This document shows, one piece after another, positions 34,857-44,917 of a stretch of DNA of 64,000 nt (the stretch's first letter is position 1; every line of letters starts with the position of its first letter). This stretch comes from GMQP-bins7 sp963776565 (lineage in GTDB: Bacteria; Actinomycetota; Thermoleophilia; Gaiellales; Gaiellaceae). The notes below the pieces were generated by a model. That model did not search any database. It was not told the origin of the DNA and was given only the letters and a program-made list of their open reading frames with translations. The position numbers and the translations under genes are program-made. The stretch is taken from contig CAVZNF010000005.1 of NCBI GenBank assembly GCA_963776565.1, positions 1 through 64,000 on the forward strand, in the 5' to 3' direction.

Positions 34857-37800
34857 GTGCGACGCCTAGCGCTTCTCGTCTCTCTCCTCGTAGCTGTCGC
34901 CAGTCCACCGGGACGGCGGCCGGCTCGATCGATCGGACGCCGCGCAGCGTCGTCGAGCAGGCGTTGATGAACGTGCGTCCCGCGCCCGATCTACGGGGTT
35001 CACGCGGAATCGAGATAACCGCGTGCGGGTCATCATGACCCTGGACGACCCGCCTCTGGCGGCCGCGACATATGTGCCGTGGGTTCGCCGGGCTAGGTAC
35101 GCGGCGCAAGCTGAACGTGCAGGAGCGCGTTCTCGCGCTCGTACCTCGGCACGCTCGAGGCCGAGCAGGCGAGGGCGATCGCGCGTGCTCCGCGACGCGA
35201 TTCCATAGGCCGTCGTCTCGCCGCCGCTACCAGGTGCTCGTCAACGGCTTCGCAGTGAGCGTCCCGTACAGCCGTCTTCCCGACGCTCCTGTCGAGCGGA
35301 GATCGCCGACGCACGTCTACCCGAGCCTGGCGTACCACCTCGACCTCAACCGCGGGCCGTCCGTGGTCGGCGCGCCCGCGTTCTCCGGCTGACCGGAGCG
35401 AGGGGCAGACGGCGTGAAGGTCGCCGTCGTCGACGACGGCGTCGACCAGGAGCATCGCATTCCTCGACCCGACGGGCTTCTCGTTCCCGCCCGGCTTCCC
35501 GAAAGGGGGAGGAGGGTTCGACGACACCGAAGGTGATCGTCGCGCGCGGCTTCGCGGGGCCGGGCGCAAACGGCGCACCGCTCGATCGGGATCAGTCGTT
35601 TCACGGAACCTTCGTCGCGGGGGTCATCGCCGGCGTCAAGACCGACGTTCCGAGCCGGGCAGGCGCGGCTTCTGCAATGAGGCGGAAGGCGGCTGTCATC
35701 CGGCGGTCGAACGGCGTGTCGAGGAGTCGCGCCGCGCGCGTACATCGGCAACTACCGAGTCTTCAACGTCCCGCTCCGGCGCCGCTCGGAGGTTGCTGCT
35801 CGGCGAACAGCCCGGAGATCGTCGCCGCGTTCGAGGCTGCCGTGCGCGACGGGATGGACATCATCAACTTCTCCGGCGGTGGCCCTCAGGCCGATCCGCG
35901 CACGGACATCCTCATCGAGGCGGTCGACGAACGTCGTTCGCGCGGGCGTCGTACCGATCATCTCGGCCGGCAACGACCGCGACTTCTTCGGTCTCGGAAC
36001 TGCTGGATCGCCCGCGACGGCTCCTGATGCGATCAGCGTCGGTGCGGTCGCAAACGCGCACGTCTTCGGCCCGTCGCTGTCGGTCGTCTCTCCGAGCGGG
36101 CTCCCACGCATGCCGTTCGCCCCGACGGACACGATCCCGCCCTCCTGGATCTCGGCGAACCAGCGGCTCGTCGACGTCGGGTCGATCGCCGGAGTGAGCC
36201 GACAGCTCTGCGATGCCGCGCCCGCAGGATCGCTGACCAGGGGCGATCGCGCTCGTCAGCCGGGGCGGCTGCCCGTACGCCGTGAAGGCGTCACGCGCGC
36301 GCGAGGCTGGCGCCAGCGGCATCGTGATCGCCGAGAATCGTCCGGGCGATCCGACGTTCGCGTTCATCACCGCGCTGTCCGGGGGGACGATCTCGGATCT
36401 GGACGGCTCGCGGATCCGCTGCCGCGGCGGCCGGCAGCAGGCGGCGCCGTCACGGTCCGGTTCACGCGCGAGACTCTCGGAGGTGCCGACGACGTGGGCC
36501 GGAGTGCCGACGAGCTTCTCGTCGTCGGGCTCACTCCCTTCGGGCACGCGCTGAAGCCGGACGTCACGGCGCCCGGTGCACAGGTCCTCTCGTCGACGCT
36601 TCCAGAGTTCGCGGGTGACCAGTACGCGGTTCTCGACGGCACGAGCTTCTCCGCGCCGCACGTCTCCGGCGTCGCAGCGCTCCTGACGCAGCGCCATCCG
36701 TCGTGGACGCCCGCAGCAGATGAAGTCGGCGCTCATGTCGACCGCCGGCCCCTCGCTTGGGCGACACGTCGCTGACGGAGGAGGCGTCGGTGCTCGTCGA
36801 GGGAGCAGGGCTCGTGAACGTCGGCTCGGCCGACAGGCCGCTCGTATTCACCGATCCGCAGTCGCTCTCGTTCGGCTACCTCGTCGCCGGCGGGGGTGCG
36901 AACTCGCAGTCGATCTCGGTCGCGATTTCCGACGCCGGCGACGGTGCCGGAACGTGGGTCGCAGAGGTCCATCCGCAGGTCGCGTCTGCGGGCGCGACGG
37001 TCGAGGCGGCGCCCGTCTCGCTCGCGCCCGGTGGAACTGCCGTCATGCAGATCACGGCTCGCGCCTCTGCAGGCGCGGTGCAGGGGGACAACTTCGGCTT
37101 CGTCCGTCCTCCGGCGAGGCAGCGACGTGCGACGGATCCCGTACGCCTTCTCGGTATCGCGTTCGTCGCTGACTTGCGCTCCGGTGACGGCGCTGAAGAC
37201 GCTGCAGTCGGGAGACACGCGCACCGGCGACGACCGCGCGCAGGTCTATCGGTGGCCGACCTCGCCGTTCTCGATTCTCGGGATCTTCGGCGTCGACCCG
37301 TCGGTCAACGATGACGGCAAGGAGAAGATCTACTCGCTCGACGATCACGAAGCAGGCGGTCAACGCAGGCGTCGTGGTCGTGAAGCCCAAGACGAAGCTC
37401 GACGCGTCGATCACGGCGCTTCTGAGCTCGAACCAGCCGATTCATCCGTGGTTCATGGGCTCGCTCGACGAGAACGACGTGCTCGGATACGCGGGGATTC
37501 CGGTGAACGTAAACGGTCAGCTGCCGGACTTCCTGTATCTCGATCGGCGCCGCGGGCGGTGTGTTCCTTCCGCCTGGGAAGTACTACATCTCGGTCGACT
37601 CCGGGTCGCGACCCGTTCACCGGGCGTTCTCTGGCCGGGAAGTACACCCTGCGCTCGTGGGTCAACGACGTGAAGCCTCCGACCGTTCAGGGTTCTCACG
37701 ACGAGACTCTCGAGCGGCCGGCCGACCATCGTCGCGAAAGTCGCCGATGCGAAGTCGGGGGTGGACCCGCAATCGCATGCAACTGTTCTTCGGACCGTCA

Positions 37801-38295
37801 ACGCGCAGATCCACGGTCAGGACGACTCTGTTCGATCCAGCCACGGGAATTGCGGCGTTCGCGATCCCGAAGGAAGCGCTGCCGCTCATGCCGGGCACCC
37901 AGTTCATGCAGGTCGTCGTCTCGGACTACCAGGAGGCGAAGAACATCAACACGGAGTCCGAACAGCCCGCTTCCCAACACTCGGTTCGAGGGCTTCCGCG
38001 CGGACGCCGTACCGCGCCCGACGGTCACGTGGGTGACGCCGGAGAAGGGCACGCTGCGTTTCGGCCAGGCAGAAGCTCCTCGTCGTCGCGAACGACAACA
38101 TCCAGATCTCCTCGGTCGGCTTCTTCGACGGCCAGCGGCAGATCGGACGCGTGCAGAAGAACACCGCCGGCCTGTACGAGATGACCTGGCGCACGAGTGG
38201 CAAGCGCAAGGGTGCGCACGTGCTCACTGCCGTCGCCTCCGACGTCCGCGGGCGCGAGGGCCGAGGCCGCGCAGACGATCCGCGTCTGCAAGTGA
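34857..38295 (+). CDS. Secreted S8 (subtilisin-like) serine protease with PA domain (many frameshifts)
   Basis: Reconstructed secreted protease of about 1140 residues. Signal peptide from GTG 34857 (RRLALLVSLLVAVAS). An I9-like propeptide follows (VIMTLDDPPLAAATY; SYLGTLEAEQARAIAR; YQVLVNGFAVSVP). The catalytic Asp is in VAVVDDGVDQEH (35420), the His in HGTFVAGVIAG (35600) and the Ser in GTSFSAPHVSGVAALL (36640). A protease-associated domain is inserted (CPYAVKASRAREAGASGIVI). Long C-terminal beta domains run to QTIRVCK at 38295. At least about twenty single-base frame changes interrupt it, yet protein sequence is continuous, so sequence errors are the simplest cause. Its stop overlaps the S66 start. 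Confidence 0.85.
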
Positions 38296-39257
38296 TCGGC
38301 GCGACGCGGTTCGGGAAGCCCCTTCCGGAGGGCGGGACGATCGGCGTCGCCGCTGCCGCCAGCCCGTACGACAGCCGCTCGGACGTCCTCCGCGGCGTCG
38401 AGTGGTGGGAGGCGCGCGGTTACACGCGTCAAGCTCGCGCCGACGGAGTCTGGGATCGTGACGACTACGTCGCCGGGCGAGCGCGCAGCCGCGGGGCGGA
38501 CCTGAACGCGCTCTTCGCGGATCCCGAGGTCGACGTCGTGCAGGCACTGCAGGGTGGGTTCGGCTCGGCGCAGGCGATCCCGTACCTCGACTTCGACCTC
38601 ATCGCCACGAACCCGAAGCCGCTCGTCGGCTACTCGGACATCACTGCACTCCACGTCGCGATTCGCCAGCGCGCCGGCGTCGCGACCGTCTACGGCAACG
38701 GGTTGATGGGCGTCGGCGCGGTCGAGACGACGGCGTTCACGAAGGATCGGTTGCTGGACGTCCTGCGAACGGGCGGCGCGGGAGAGGTGCCTCACGATCC
38801 GGACGATTCCTGGGTGCGCACGCTGCACGGCGGGCGCGTGACCGCGCCTCTCGTCGGTGGGTGCCTGTGGCTCTTGATGCAGACGATGGGAACGCCATGG
38901 GAGCTGGAGCTCGACGGCGCGATCCTCTTCTTCGAGGACACGCACACGCCGCCGTACTACCTCGACGGTCACCTCGTTCAGCTCGCCCATGCCGGCAAGC
39001 TCGAGCAGGTCGCGGGTGTCGTCGTCGGGCAGCTGGAGAAGTCGGACTACGGCGACCTGCGGCCCGTCTCCGACTGGGCACGTTCGCGGACGATCGAGGA
39101 CGTCCTCGAGGAGCGGCTCGGGTCGCTCGGCGTACCGGCGATCTACGGGCTCCCGCTCGGGCACACGAAGCACCTCGCGGCGCTCCCGCTCGGCGTGACG
39201 TGCACGCTCGACGCCGACGCGAAGACGCTCACGGTCGACGAGCCGGCTCTTCGGTAG
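38292..39257 (+). CDS. S66-family peptidase (LD-carboxypeptidase/MccF-like)
   Basis: A 321-residue cytosolic serine peptidase. It starts at GTG 38292, overlapping the protease stop (GTGA), and begins IGATRFGKPLPEGGTIG. The GGFGSAQAIPYLD motif replaces the usual arginine-containing LD-carboxypeptidase motif. The nucleophile Ser is in VGYSDITAL, the catalytic Glu in FFEDTHTPP and the His in LPLGHTKH. Members trim murein tetrapeptides or hydrolyse peptide-nucleotide toxins such as microcin C. The altered GGFGS motif and the protease neighbour make a peptide-processing role as likely as murein recycling. Confidence 0.87.
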   Translation: MIGATRFGKPLPEGGTIGVAAAASPYDSRSDVLRGVEWWEARGYTRQARADGVWDRDDYVAGRARSRGADLNALFADPEVDVVQALQGGFGSAQAIPYLDFDLIATNPKPLVGYSDITALHVAIRQRAGVATVYGNGLMGVGAVETTAFTKDRLLDVLRTGGAGEVPHDPDDSWVRTLHGGRVTAPLVGGCLWLLMQTMGTPWELELDGAILFFEDTHTPPYYLDGHLVQLAHAGKLEQVAGVVVGQLEKSDYGDLRPVSDWARSRTIEDVLEERLGSLGVPAIYGLPLGHTKHLAALPLGVTCTLDADAKTLTVDEPALR

Positions 39258-40240
39258 TCGGCGGCTCCTCTTCGTGGTGGACGAAGAGGCCGCGCACGAC
39301 GCCGATGATCTGCGCTCTCAGGGGCGGCCCGGGCGGGCCGGCCGGCTGTGACCACGCATAGGCGAACTCGGCTCCCAGCAGCAGGATCCACGCGACGACG
39401 TAGACGAAGAAGAGAAAGGTCATCACGCCGGCGAGCGACCCGTAGATGAGGTTGTACCGCGAGAAGTCGGAGAAGACGATGGCGAGCACCTTGGTCGAGC
39501 CCCAGATGCCGACCGCGGTGAGGATCGCGCCGGCGAGCGCTCCGCGCCGTTTCAGCTTTCGAGCCGGAACGAAGCGGTAGAGCAGCAGCGACGTCACTCC
39601 GATCGCGACGAGCTGGACGCTGTCGCGCAGCAGCAAGCCCAGATGGTGTCGCGATTCCCGCCCACTCGGTGAAGCGCTCCGCGAGCTTGCTGAAGAACGC
39701 GCCGAACGCCGAGATGCCGACGATCAGGATGACCAGGAGACCCGCCGCGGCCACGAGGACGAAGTCGACGAGCTTCGCCCGCGCGGCGGGCCGGCCCCGG
39801 TCGACCTTCATCGCAGCTTCGAGCCCGAGGCGGATCGAGGCCATCATCCCGGTCGCCCCCCAGAGGAGCGCCACCAGCGAGATGAGCCCGATCGCCGACA
39901 GTGGCGTGGCGATCTGCTCGATCGACCGCTGGATGTTCCCCTGTCCCGACGTGGAGACCGGGAGGATCTTGATCAGCTCGTCGATGACCTGCTGGCGAAG
40001 CTCGTCGTCCTGCAGGACGAGGCCGAAGACGGACACGAGCGCGATCGTCAGCGGGAAGAGGGAGAAAAGCACCCGATAGGCGATCGCCGCGGCGTACTGC
40101 GTACAGCGGTCGGCGAACATGTCCTCGATCGCGCGCGGCAGTGCTCGCGCGACTCCGCGGACGACGCCACCGAGGTGCTCGAGGGGCCGCCGTGCGAGTC
40201 GCTCGACCCTCCCTGGGGCCTCGGCGGCGGGGTCGCTCAT
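39229..40240 (-). CDS. YihY/virulence-factor BrkB family membrane protein (frameshifted)
   Basis: Integral membrane protein of about 335 residues. Typical YihY/BrkB traits are the opening helix DMFADRCTQYAAAIAYRVLFSLFPL, further helices AIGLISLVALLWGATGMM and LLVILIVGISAFGAFF, then VAIGVTSLLLYRFVPARKLKRRGALAGA and the last hydrophobic pair ending in the acidic tail EEEPPTTEEPARRP. A frame change near 39640 splits it after the fourth helix. The start ATG at 40240 is followed directly by family sequence. Function of the family is unclear. Its 3' end overlaps the S66 gene by 29 bases. Confidence 0.85.
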
Positions 40241-40301
40241 CCACTTGAGTGTACGGAGCCGCCCTGAACGAGCCCCTGGAGTCGTGCTCGTACCTCGAAC
40301 C

Positions 40302-41657
40302 TCAGCGCTCGGGCGCGGCCAGTCGCTGAAGAAGGTACGAGCTGACGGGCTCGCGCTTTCCCTTCACGTGCATCGGCGCGAGTGGCTGGACGATCGCCCG
40401 GGGCCCGAGCTCACGGAACGTGGCCTCGCCGATCAAGACTCCACCGACCGGCGCCGAGGCCTGGAGCCGCGCCGCGAGGTTCACGACGTCGCCGACCACA
40501 CCGTGCTTGCGATGCCCGCGGGTCGCTCCGACGAGGCCCGCGTGCACGTCGCCGCTCGACACGCCGACGCGAAACTGCGGCCAGTCGTCGTGGTCGGCCG
40601 CCGTGCGCTTGGCAACACGTTGGAGCACGAGTGCCGCACGCGCCGCACGAAACGCGTGGTCGCTGACGCTCGCGTCCTTGCCGAAGAGGACCATGAGCTC
40701 GTCTCCTACGATCTGGTGCACTTCGCCTCCTGCGCCCTCCATCAGCGGGATGATGCGCCCGAAGTACGCGTTGAGCATCGCGGCCACCTCGTCCACCGGA
40801 TGCCGCTCGGTGAAGGCCGTATAGCCGGCGAGGTCGGCGAGGATGACGCTCACCTCGCGGGTGCTGGAGAGCGTTTCGTCGAGGTAGAGCGCGCTGTAGC
40901 GCTCCTCGTGCCACTCCGTCCGGGCGACGATGGCGATCAGGACGAACGAGGCAAGCATGAGCAGGTGCCACTCCCACCACGAGTACTGCCAGTTACGCGC
41001 CCATGCGATCACGACCATCGCCTCGGCGAGGAGAGCGAACGCGAGAGCGAAAGCGAGGACGAACCGCTCCTGCCGCCGACGATGGATGCGCAGGAAGCCG
41101 AAGGCGGCGATCCCGAAGAGCGCGATCCCCAGCGACGCGAGGAGGATCTGCCAGCCGTCCAGCTGCTCGGCGGCGAGCGGGTCGTCGAGCGGGGGGATCT
41201 CGAAGAGCGAGAAGGCGGCCCAGACGAGGACGCTCGCCACCACGACGCCGACGAGCGCCGGAGCGGCCCGCAGGACACGGTCGGCCCGGTTCCCGTCCAG
41301 CTCGATTGCGGCGCAGGCCGCGAAGGCGCCCGCGAGCAGCAGCCCGACCGGTGTCGCGAGTTCGAAGCCCGCGTTCTTTCCGAGGAGAACTCCCGGCGTC
41401 GCGAGCGCATGCAGCCCGAAGAAGCTGGCGCTCACGATGCACGCGAGCGAGATGAGAAGGAGACGGGCGTCGCGTCGGCGCCGCGCCGCGGTCGTCACAC
41501 CCCAGCTGAGCGCCGTCGCGATCGCGGCAGCGCCGAGCACGATCCAGAAGTGCGCCGGATGGTTCTCCCAGTGCTGGTCGAACGTGGGCCGCGCGAGGAG
41601 GAGCGCGAAGACGGCGAGCGGCGCCACCGCGATCGCGACCCAGTGTCCCGCGCGCAT
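40302..41657 (-). CDS. Membrane-bound class III nucleotide cyclase
   Basis: About 451 residues from the ATG at 41657, chosen over 41693 because the latter would lie only six bases from the divergent thrS start. The first 245 residues hold about eight membrane helices. The cytoplasmic end is a class III cyclase domain: metal-binding Asp in LADLAGYTAFTER, second acidic site in QIVGDELMVLFG and transition-state region HGVVGDVVNLAARLQ. These key residues are present, so cAMP synthesis is plausible. The multi-helix sensor part resembles MASE-type domains, though not a named one. Confidence 0.88.
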   Translation of the reverse strand: MRAGHWVAIAVAPLAVFALLLARPTFDQHWENHPAHFWIVLGAAAIATALSWGVTTAARRRRDARLLLISLACIVSASFFGLHALATPGVLLGKNAGFELATPVGLLLAGAFAACAAIELDGNRADRVLRAAPALVGVVVASVLVWAAFSLFEIPPLDDPLAAEQLDGWQILLASLGIALFGIAAFGFLRIHRRRQERFVLAFALAFALLAEAMVVIAWARNWQYSWWEWHLLMLASFVLIAIVARTEWHEERYSALYLDETLSSTREVSVILADLAGYTAFTERHPVDEVAAMLNAYFGRIIPLMEGAGGEVHQIVGDELMVLFGKDASVSDHAFRAARAALVLQRVAKRTAADHDDWPQFRVGVSSGDVHAGLVGATRGHRKHGVVGDVVNLAARLQASAPVGGVLIGEATFRELGPRAIVQPLAPMHVKGKREPVSSYLLQRLAAPER

Positions 41658-41698
41658 CCCGTCCAAGGTAGCGCGAGTCGCGTCTATTCTCACGCGCC

Positions 41699-43610
41699 AT
41701 GAAGGTTGTCCTCCCCGACTCGTCCGAGCTCGAGCTCCCCGAGGGCGCGTCCGGCCTCGAGGCGGCGCGTGCGATCGGCCCGAAGCTTGCCGAGCAGGCC
41801 GTGCTCGCGCGGGTCGACGGTGAGACGCGCGACGTGCGGCTCCCGCTGGCCGACGGCGAGCACGTCCAGTTCCTGACGACGCGGGACACGAACGACCCGG
41901 ACGCGCTCTTCGTGCTTCGCCACTCGACCGCCCATCTGCTGGCCGAGGCCGTCATGCGTCTTCACCCTGGTGTGAAGATCGCGATCGGCCCACCGATCGC
42001 CGACGGCTTCTACTACGACTTCGAGTTCCCCGAGCCGATCTCCGACGCCGATCTCGAGGCGATCGAGGAAGAGATCCGCCGCGAGATCGCGGAGGGCCGC
42101 GAGTGGACGCGCGAGGAGCTCTCTCGGGACGACGCGCGCGCCCGCTTCGCGGCTGAGGGACAGCCGTACAAGGTCGAGCTCGCCGACGAGGCGGAGGGCG
42201 CCATCTCGCTGTACACGCAGGGCGAATTCACCGATCTCTGCCGCGGCCCGCACCTCCAGAACGCGTCGCCGATCAAGGCGGTCAAGCTGACGAGTCTCGC
42301 CGGCGCCTACTGGCGCGGCGACGAGCACAACACCCAGCTGACGCGGATCTACGGCACGGCCTTCTTCTCGCAGGAAGACCTCGACGCGCACCTCGAGCGG
42401 CTCGAGCAGGCGCGCGCCCGCGACCACCGCAAGCTCGGCGTCCAGCTCGATCTCTTTCACCTGTCCGATCACTCGCCCGGCTCGCCGTTCTGGCACCCGC
42501 GCGGCATGGTGCTGTGGAACGCGCTCGAGGATCTCCGACGCCGCGAGAATCGCCGACGCGGCTACGTCGAGGTGAAGACGCCACTGCTCTACGACCTCGA
42601 GACGTACAAGACGTCGGGGCACTACGAGAACTACGAGGAGAACATGTTCTTCGTGCACACGCACGAGGGCGAGGAGCCGCTCGCGCTGAAGCCGATGAAC
42701 TGCCCCGGGCACATGCTGCTGTTCGGGTCGAAGCTGCGCTCCTACCGCGACCTGCCGATCCGCTACGCCGAGTCGTCGACCCTCCACCGCGACGAGCGAG
42801 GCGGAACGCTGCACGGGCTCCTGCGGGTGAAGCACATCACGCAGGACGACGCGCACGTCTTCGTCACCGAGGACCAGATTCAGGACGAGATCGACGGGAT
42901 GATCGACTTCATGAACTACCTCTACGACCGGTTCGGAGTCACTCCGCGCGCGGAGCTCTCGACCCGACCGGAGAAGCGGCTCGGCACGGACGAGCAGTGG
43001 GATCGGGCCGAGCGCTCGCTCGAGTCCGCGCTGCAACGGCACGGGGTCTCATACGAGATCTCGCCAGGTGAGGGCACCTTCTACGGCCCGAAGATCGACC
43101 TCCATATGACGGACGTCCTCGGACGAAGCTGGCAGATGGGAACGATCCAGCTCGACTACCAGATGCCCGTCCAGTTCGGCCTGACGTACATGGGGCCGGA
43201 CAACCGCGAGCACTCGCCGGTCGTAATCCACCGCGCGCTCCTCGGCTCGCTCGAGCGCTTCATGGGCATCCTGATCGAGCACTACGGCGGCGAGTTCCCC
43301 TTCTGGCTCTCGCCGGTGCAGGCGCGGGTGATTCCCGTCGGGGAGTCGCATCGCATCTCAGCTGGCGACGCTCCGCGACCGTCTCGCAGCCGAGGGCTAC
43401 CGCGTCGAGGTGGACGAGCGCGACGACACGCTCGGCAAGCGCATCCGCGACGCCGAGATCGAGAAGGTGCCGTTCGTCGTCGTGTACGGCGACCGCGAGT
43501 CGGACGAGGCCCTGGCGGTACGCGGGCGCGGCGGCGAGCAGTCGACGGTCTCGCTCGATGTCCTCTTGGCTCGGTTCGCAGAGCTGGCCGCAGAGGCCGA
43601 TCCCGGGTAG
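41699..43610 (+). CDS. thrS: Threonyl-tRNA synthetase (frameshifted near 3' end)
   Basis: Class II aminoacyl-tRNA synthetase of about 636 residues. It has an N-terminal TGS domain (MKVVLPDSSELELPEG), an editing domain with HSTAHLLAEAV, the catalytic core with zinc cysteine in MNCPGHML, HRDERGGTLHGLLRVKHITQDDAH and TFYGPKIDLH, and the C-terminal anticodon-binding domain. The frame changes near 43358; the last part continues LRDRLAAEGYRVEVDERDD to ADPG at 43610. Since this gene is normally essential and single copy, the break is presumably a sequence error. It is followed by an infC leader and then the ribosomal protein operon. Confidence 0.95.
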
Positions 43611-43772
43611 GTGCTACGATCCGCGGCCTGCAAGCAGGAGCTCATCGCTTCCTCACCTCCCGGGCTTGACTCGCGGGGGTTCAACCGAGCCGGTTGGACG
43701 AAGTGACGAGCCGCTGCGTGCAGCGGTTCGTGTCGTTTACAAGGAGGAAGCTGAGAGCTTGATGAAGGGCCT
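43611..43772 (+). promoter_or_regulatory. Leader region of infC operon with hairpins
   Basis: 162 bases between thrS and infC hold a perfect 6-bp hairpin (43682-43687 with 43691-43696) and a longer imperfect stem (about 43709-43728). An AAGGAGGAAG ribosome-like site at 43741-43750 precedes a TTG-ATG mini-frame encoding MKGL that ends inside the infC start. Infc-rpmI-rplT leaders often bind L20 for autoregulation. The structure is only suggestive here. Confidence 0.4.
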
Positions 43773-44465
43773 TTGAGACCTCGCCGCCGTAGGCCGGATC
43801 TCGACCGGCAGGTCCCGCGAAAGCGGGACGAGCGAATAAACGAGGAGATCCGCGCACAGCGCGTCCGCCTGGTGGACGAGGAGGGCGGACAGGTGGGGAT
43901 CCTCACCACGAAGGAAGCGCTCGAGTTCGCGTACGGCAAGGGCCTCGACCTCGTCGAGGTCGCGGCCGGCGCAGATCCGCCCGTCGCGCGAGTGATGGAC
44001 TACTCGAAGTACCGCTACGAGCAGGAGCAGCGCGCCAAGCAGGCCCGGAAGCACCAGCTCCAGATTCAGATCAAGGAGATCAAGCTCAGACCAAAGATCG
44101 GCATCCATGACTACGAGACCAAGAAGGGGCACGTCGTGCGCTTTCTCGGCCAGCGAGCCAAGGTCAAGGTCACGATCATGTTCCGGGGGCGCGAGACGCT
44201 GCATCCGGAACGCGGCCGGGATCTCCTCATACGGCTCGCGGACGACGTGAAGGAGCTCGGCTCGATCGAGCAGCAGCCTCTTCTCGACGGTCGAAACATG
44301 ATCATGGTTCTCGCGCCGAACAGGAACGTAGGAGTGAAGACTGATGCCAAAGATGAAGACATCGAAGGGCGCGAAGAAGCGCTTCAAGGTGACGGGGACG
44401 GGGAAGCTCCTGCGCCGTCACGGGATGAGGAGCCACAACCTCGAGAAGAAGTCGTCGAAGCGTAG
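43773..44465 (+). CDS. infC: Translation initiation factor IF-3
   Basis: A 230-residue IF-3. The N domain has RINEEIRAQRVRLVDEEGGQ and ILTTKEALEFA; the C domain has IKEIKLRPKIGIHDY and GHVVRFLGQRAKVKVTIMFRGRE. The conserved core ends near residue 184. The start is TTG at 43773, the only usable codon after an in-frame stop. Unusual start codons are a known autoregulatory trait of infC. The last 46 residues are acidic and proline-rich and lie over the next gene (122-base overlap with rpmI), as the shifted reading of L35's basic codons. The tail may be real or due to a missing stop. Confidence 0.93.
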   Translation: MRPRRRRPDLDRQVPRKRDERINEEIRAQRVRLVDEEGGQVGILTTKEALEFAYGKGLDLVEVAAGADPPVARVMDYSKYRYEQEQRAKQARKHQLQIQIKEIKLRPKIGIHDYETKKGHVVRFLGQRAKVKVTIMFRGRETLHPERGRDLLIRLADDVKELGSIEQQPLLDGRNMIMVLAPNRNVGVKTDAKDEDIEGREEALQGDGDGEAPAPSRDEEPQPREEVVEA

Positions 44466-44541
44466 GCGCGGCTTCCGCAAGATGGACGACGTCGCCGCGA
44501 GCGACGTCAAGAGTGTCAAGAAGCTTCTGAGAGGCGGCTGA
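44344..44541 (+). CDS. rpmI: 50S ribosomal protein L35
   Basis: A 65-residue basic protein with the L35 opening MPKMKTSKGAKKRFKVTG and the highly basic middle GMRSHNLEKKSSKRRRG. GGAG lies about ten bases upstream of the ATG at 44344. It starts within the infC tail and is followed by rplT one base after its stop, giving the canonical infC-rpmI-rplT order. Confidence 0.97.
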   Translation: MPKMKTSKGAKKRFKVTGTGKLLRRHGMRSHNLEKKSSKRRRGFRKMDDVAASDVKSVKKLLRGG

Positions 44542-44542
44542 C

Positions 44543-44917
44543 GTGCCCAGAGTCAAGCGTGCGGTTCACGCGCGGAAGAAGCGCGCCAAGGTTCTCGATC
44601 AGGCGAAGGGTTACTACGGACGCAAGAAGTCGAGCTACCGCTTCGCGAAGGAGCAGGTCGAGCACTCGCTCGTCTACGCGTATCGCGATCGCAAGAACCG
44701 CAAGCGGACGTTCCGGTCGCTCTGGATCATCCGCATCAACGCGGCGGCGCGCGAGCACGACCTCTCGTACAACCGTTTCATGGCGGGCGTGAAGAAGGCC
44801 GGGATCGAGCTCGATCGCAAGTCGCTCGCCGACATCGCCGTTAGCGATCCGCAGGCGTTCGCGGCCGTCGCCGAGCGCGCGAAGGCCGCGCTCGGGTCCG
44901 ACGCCGAAGCCGCCTGA
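44543..44917 (+). CDS. rplT: 50S ribosomal protein L20
   Basis: A 124-residue basic ribosomal protein starting at GTG 44543 with PRVKRAVHARKKRAKVL and the typical AKGYYGRKKSSYRFAKEQ, RDRKNRKRTFRSLWI and LSYNRFMAGVKKAGI segments. It binds 23S rRNA early in 50S assembly and, in other bacteria, its own leader. It is followed at once by the TrmH-type methyltransferase. Confidence 0.97.
   Translation: MPRVKRAVHARKKRAKVLDQAKGYYGRKKSSYRFAKEQVEHSLVYAYRDRKNRKRTFRSLWIIRINAAAREHDLSYNRFMAGVKKAGIELDRKSLADIAVSDPQAFAAVAERAKAALGSDAEAA

Noticed and set aside
40119..41702. 527-codon plus-strand frame opposite the nucleotide cyclase
   Set aside because: Antisense of a clearly conserved cyclase; charged low-complexity composition.
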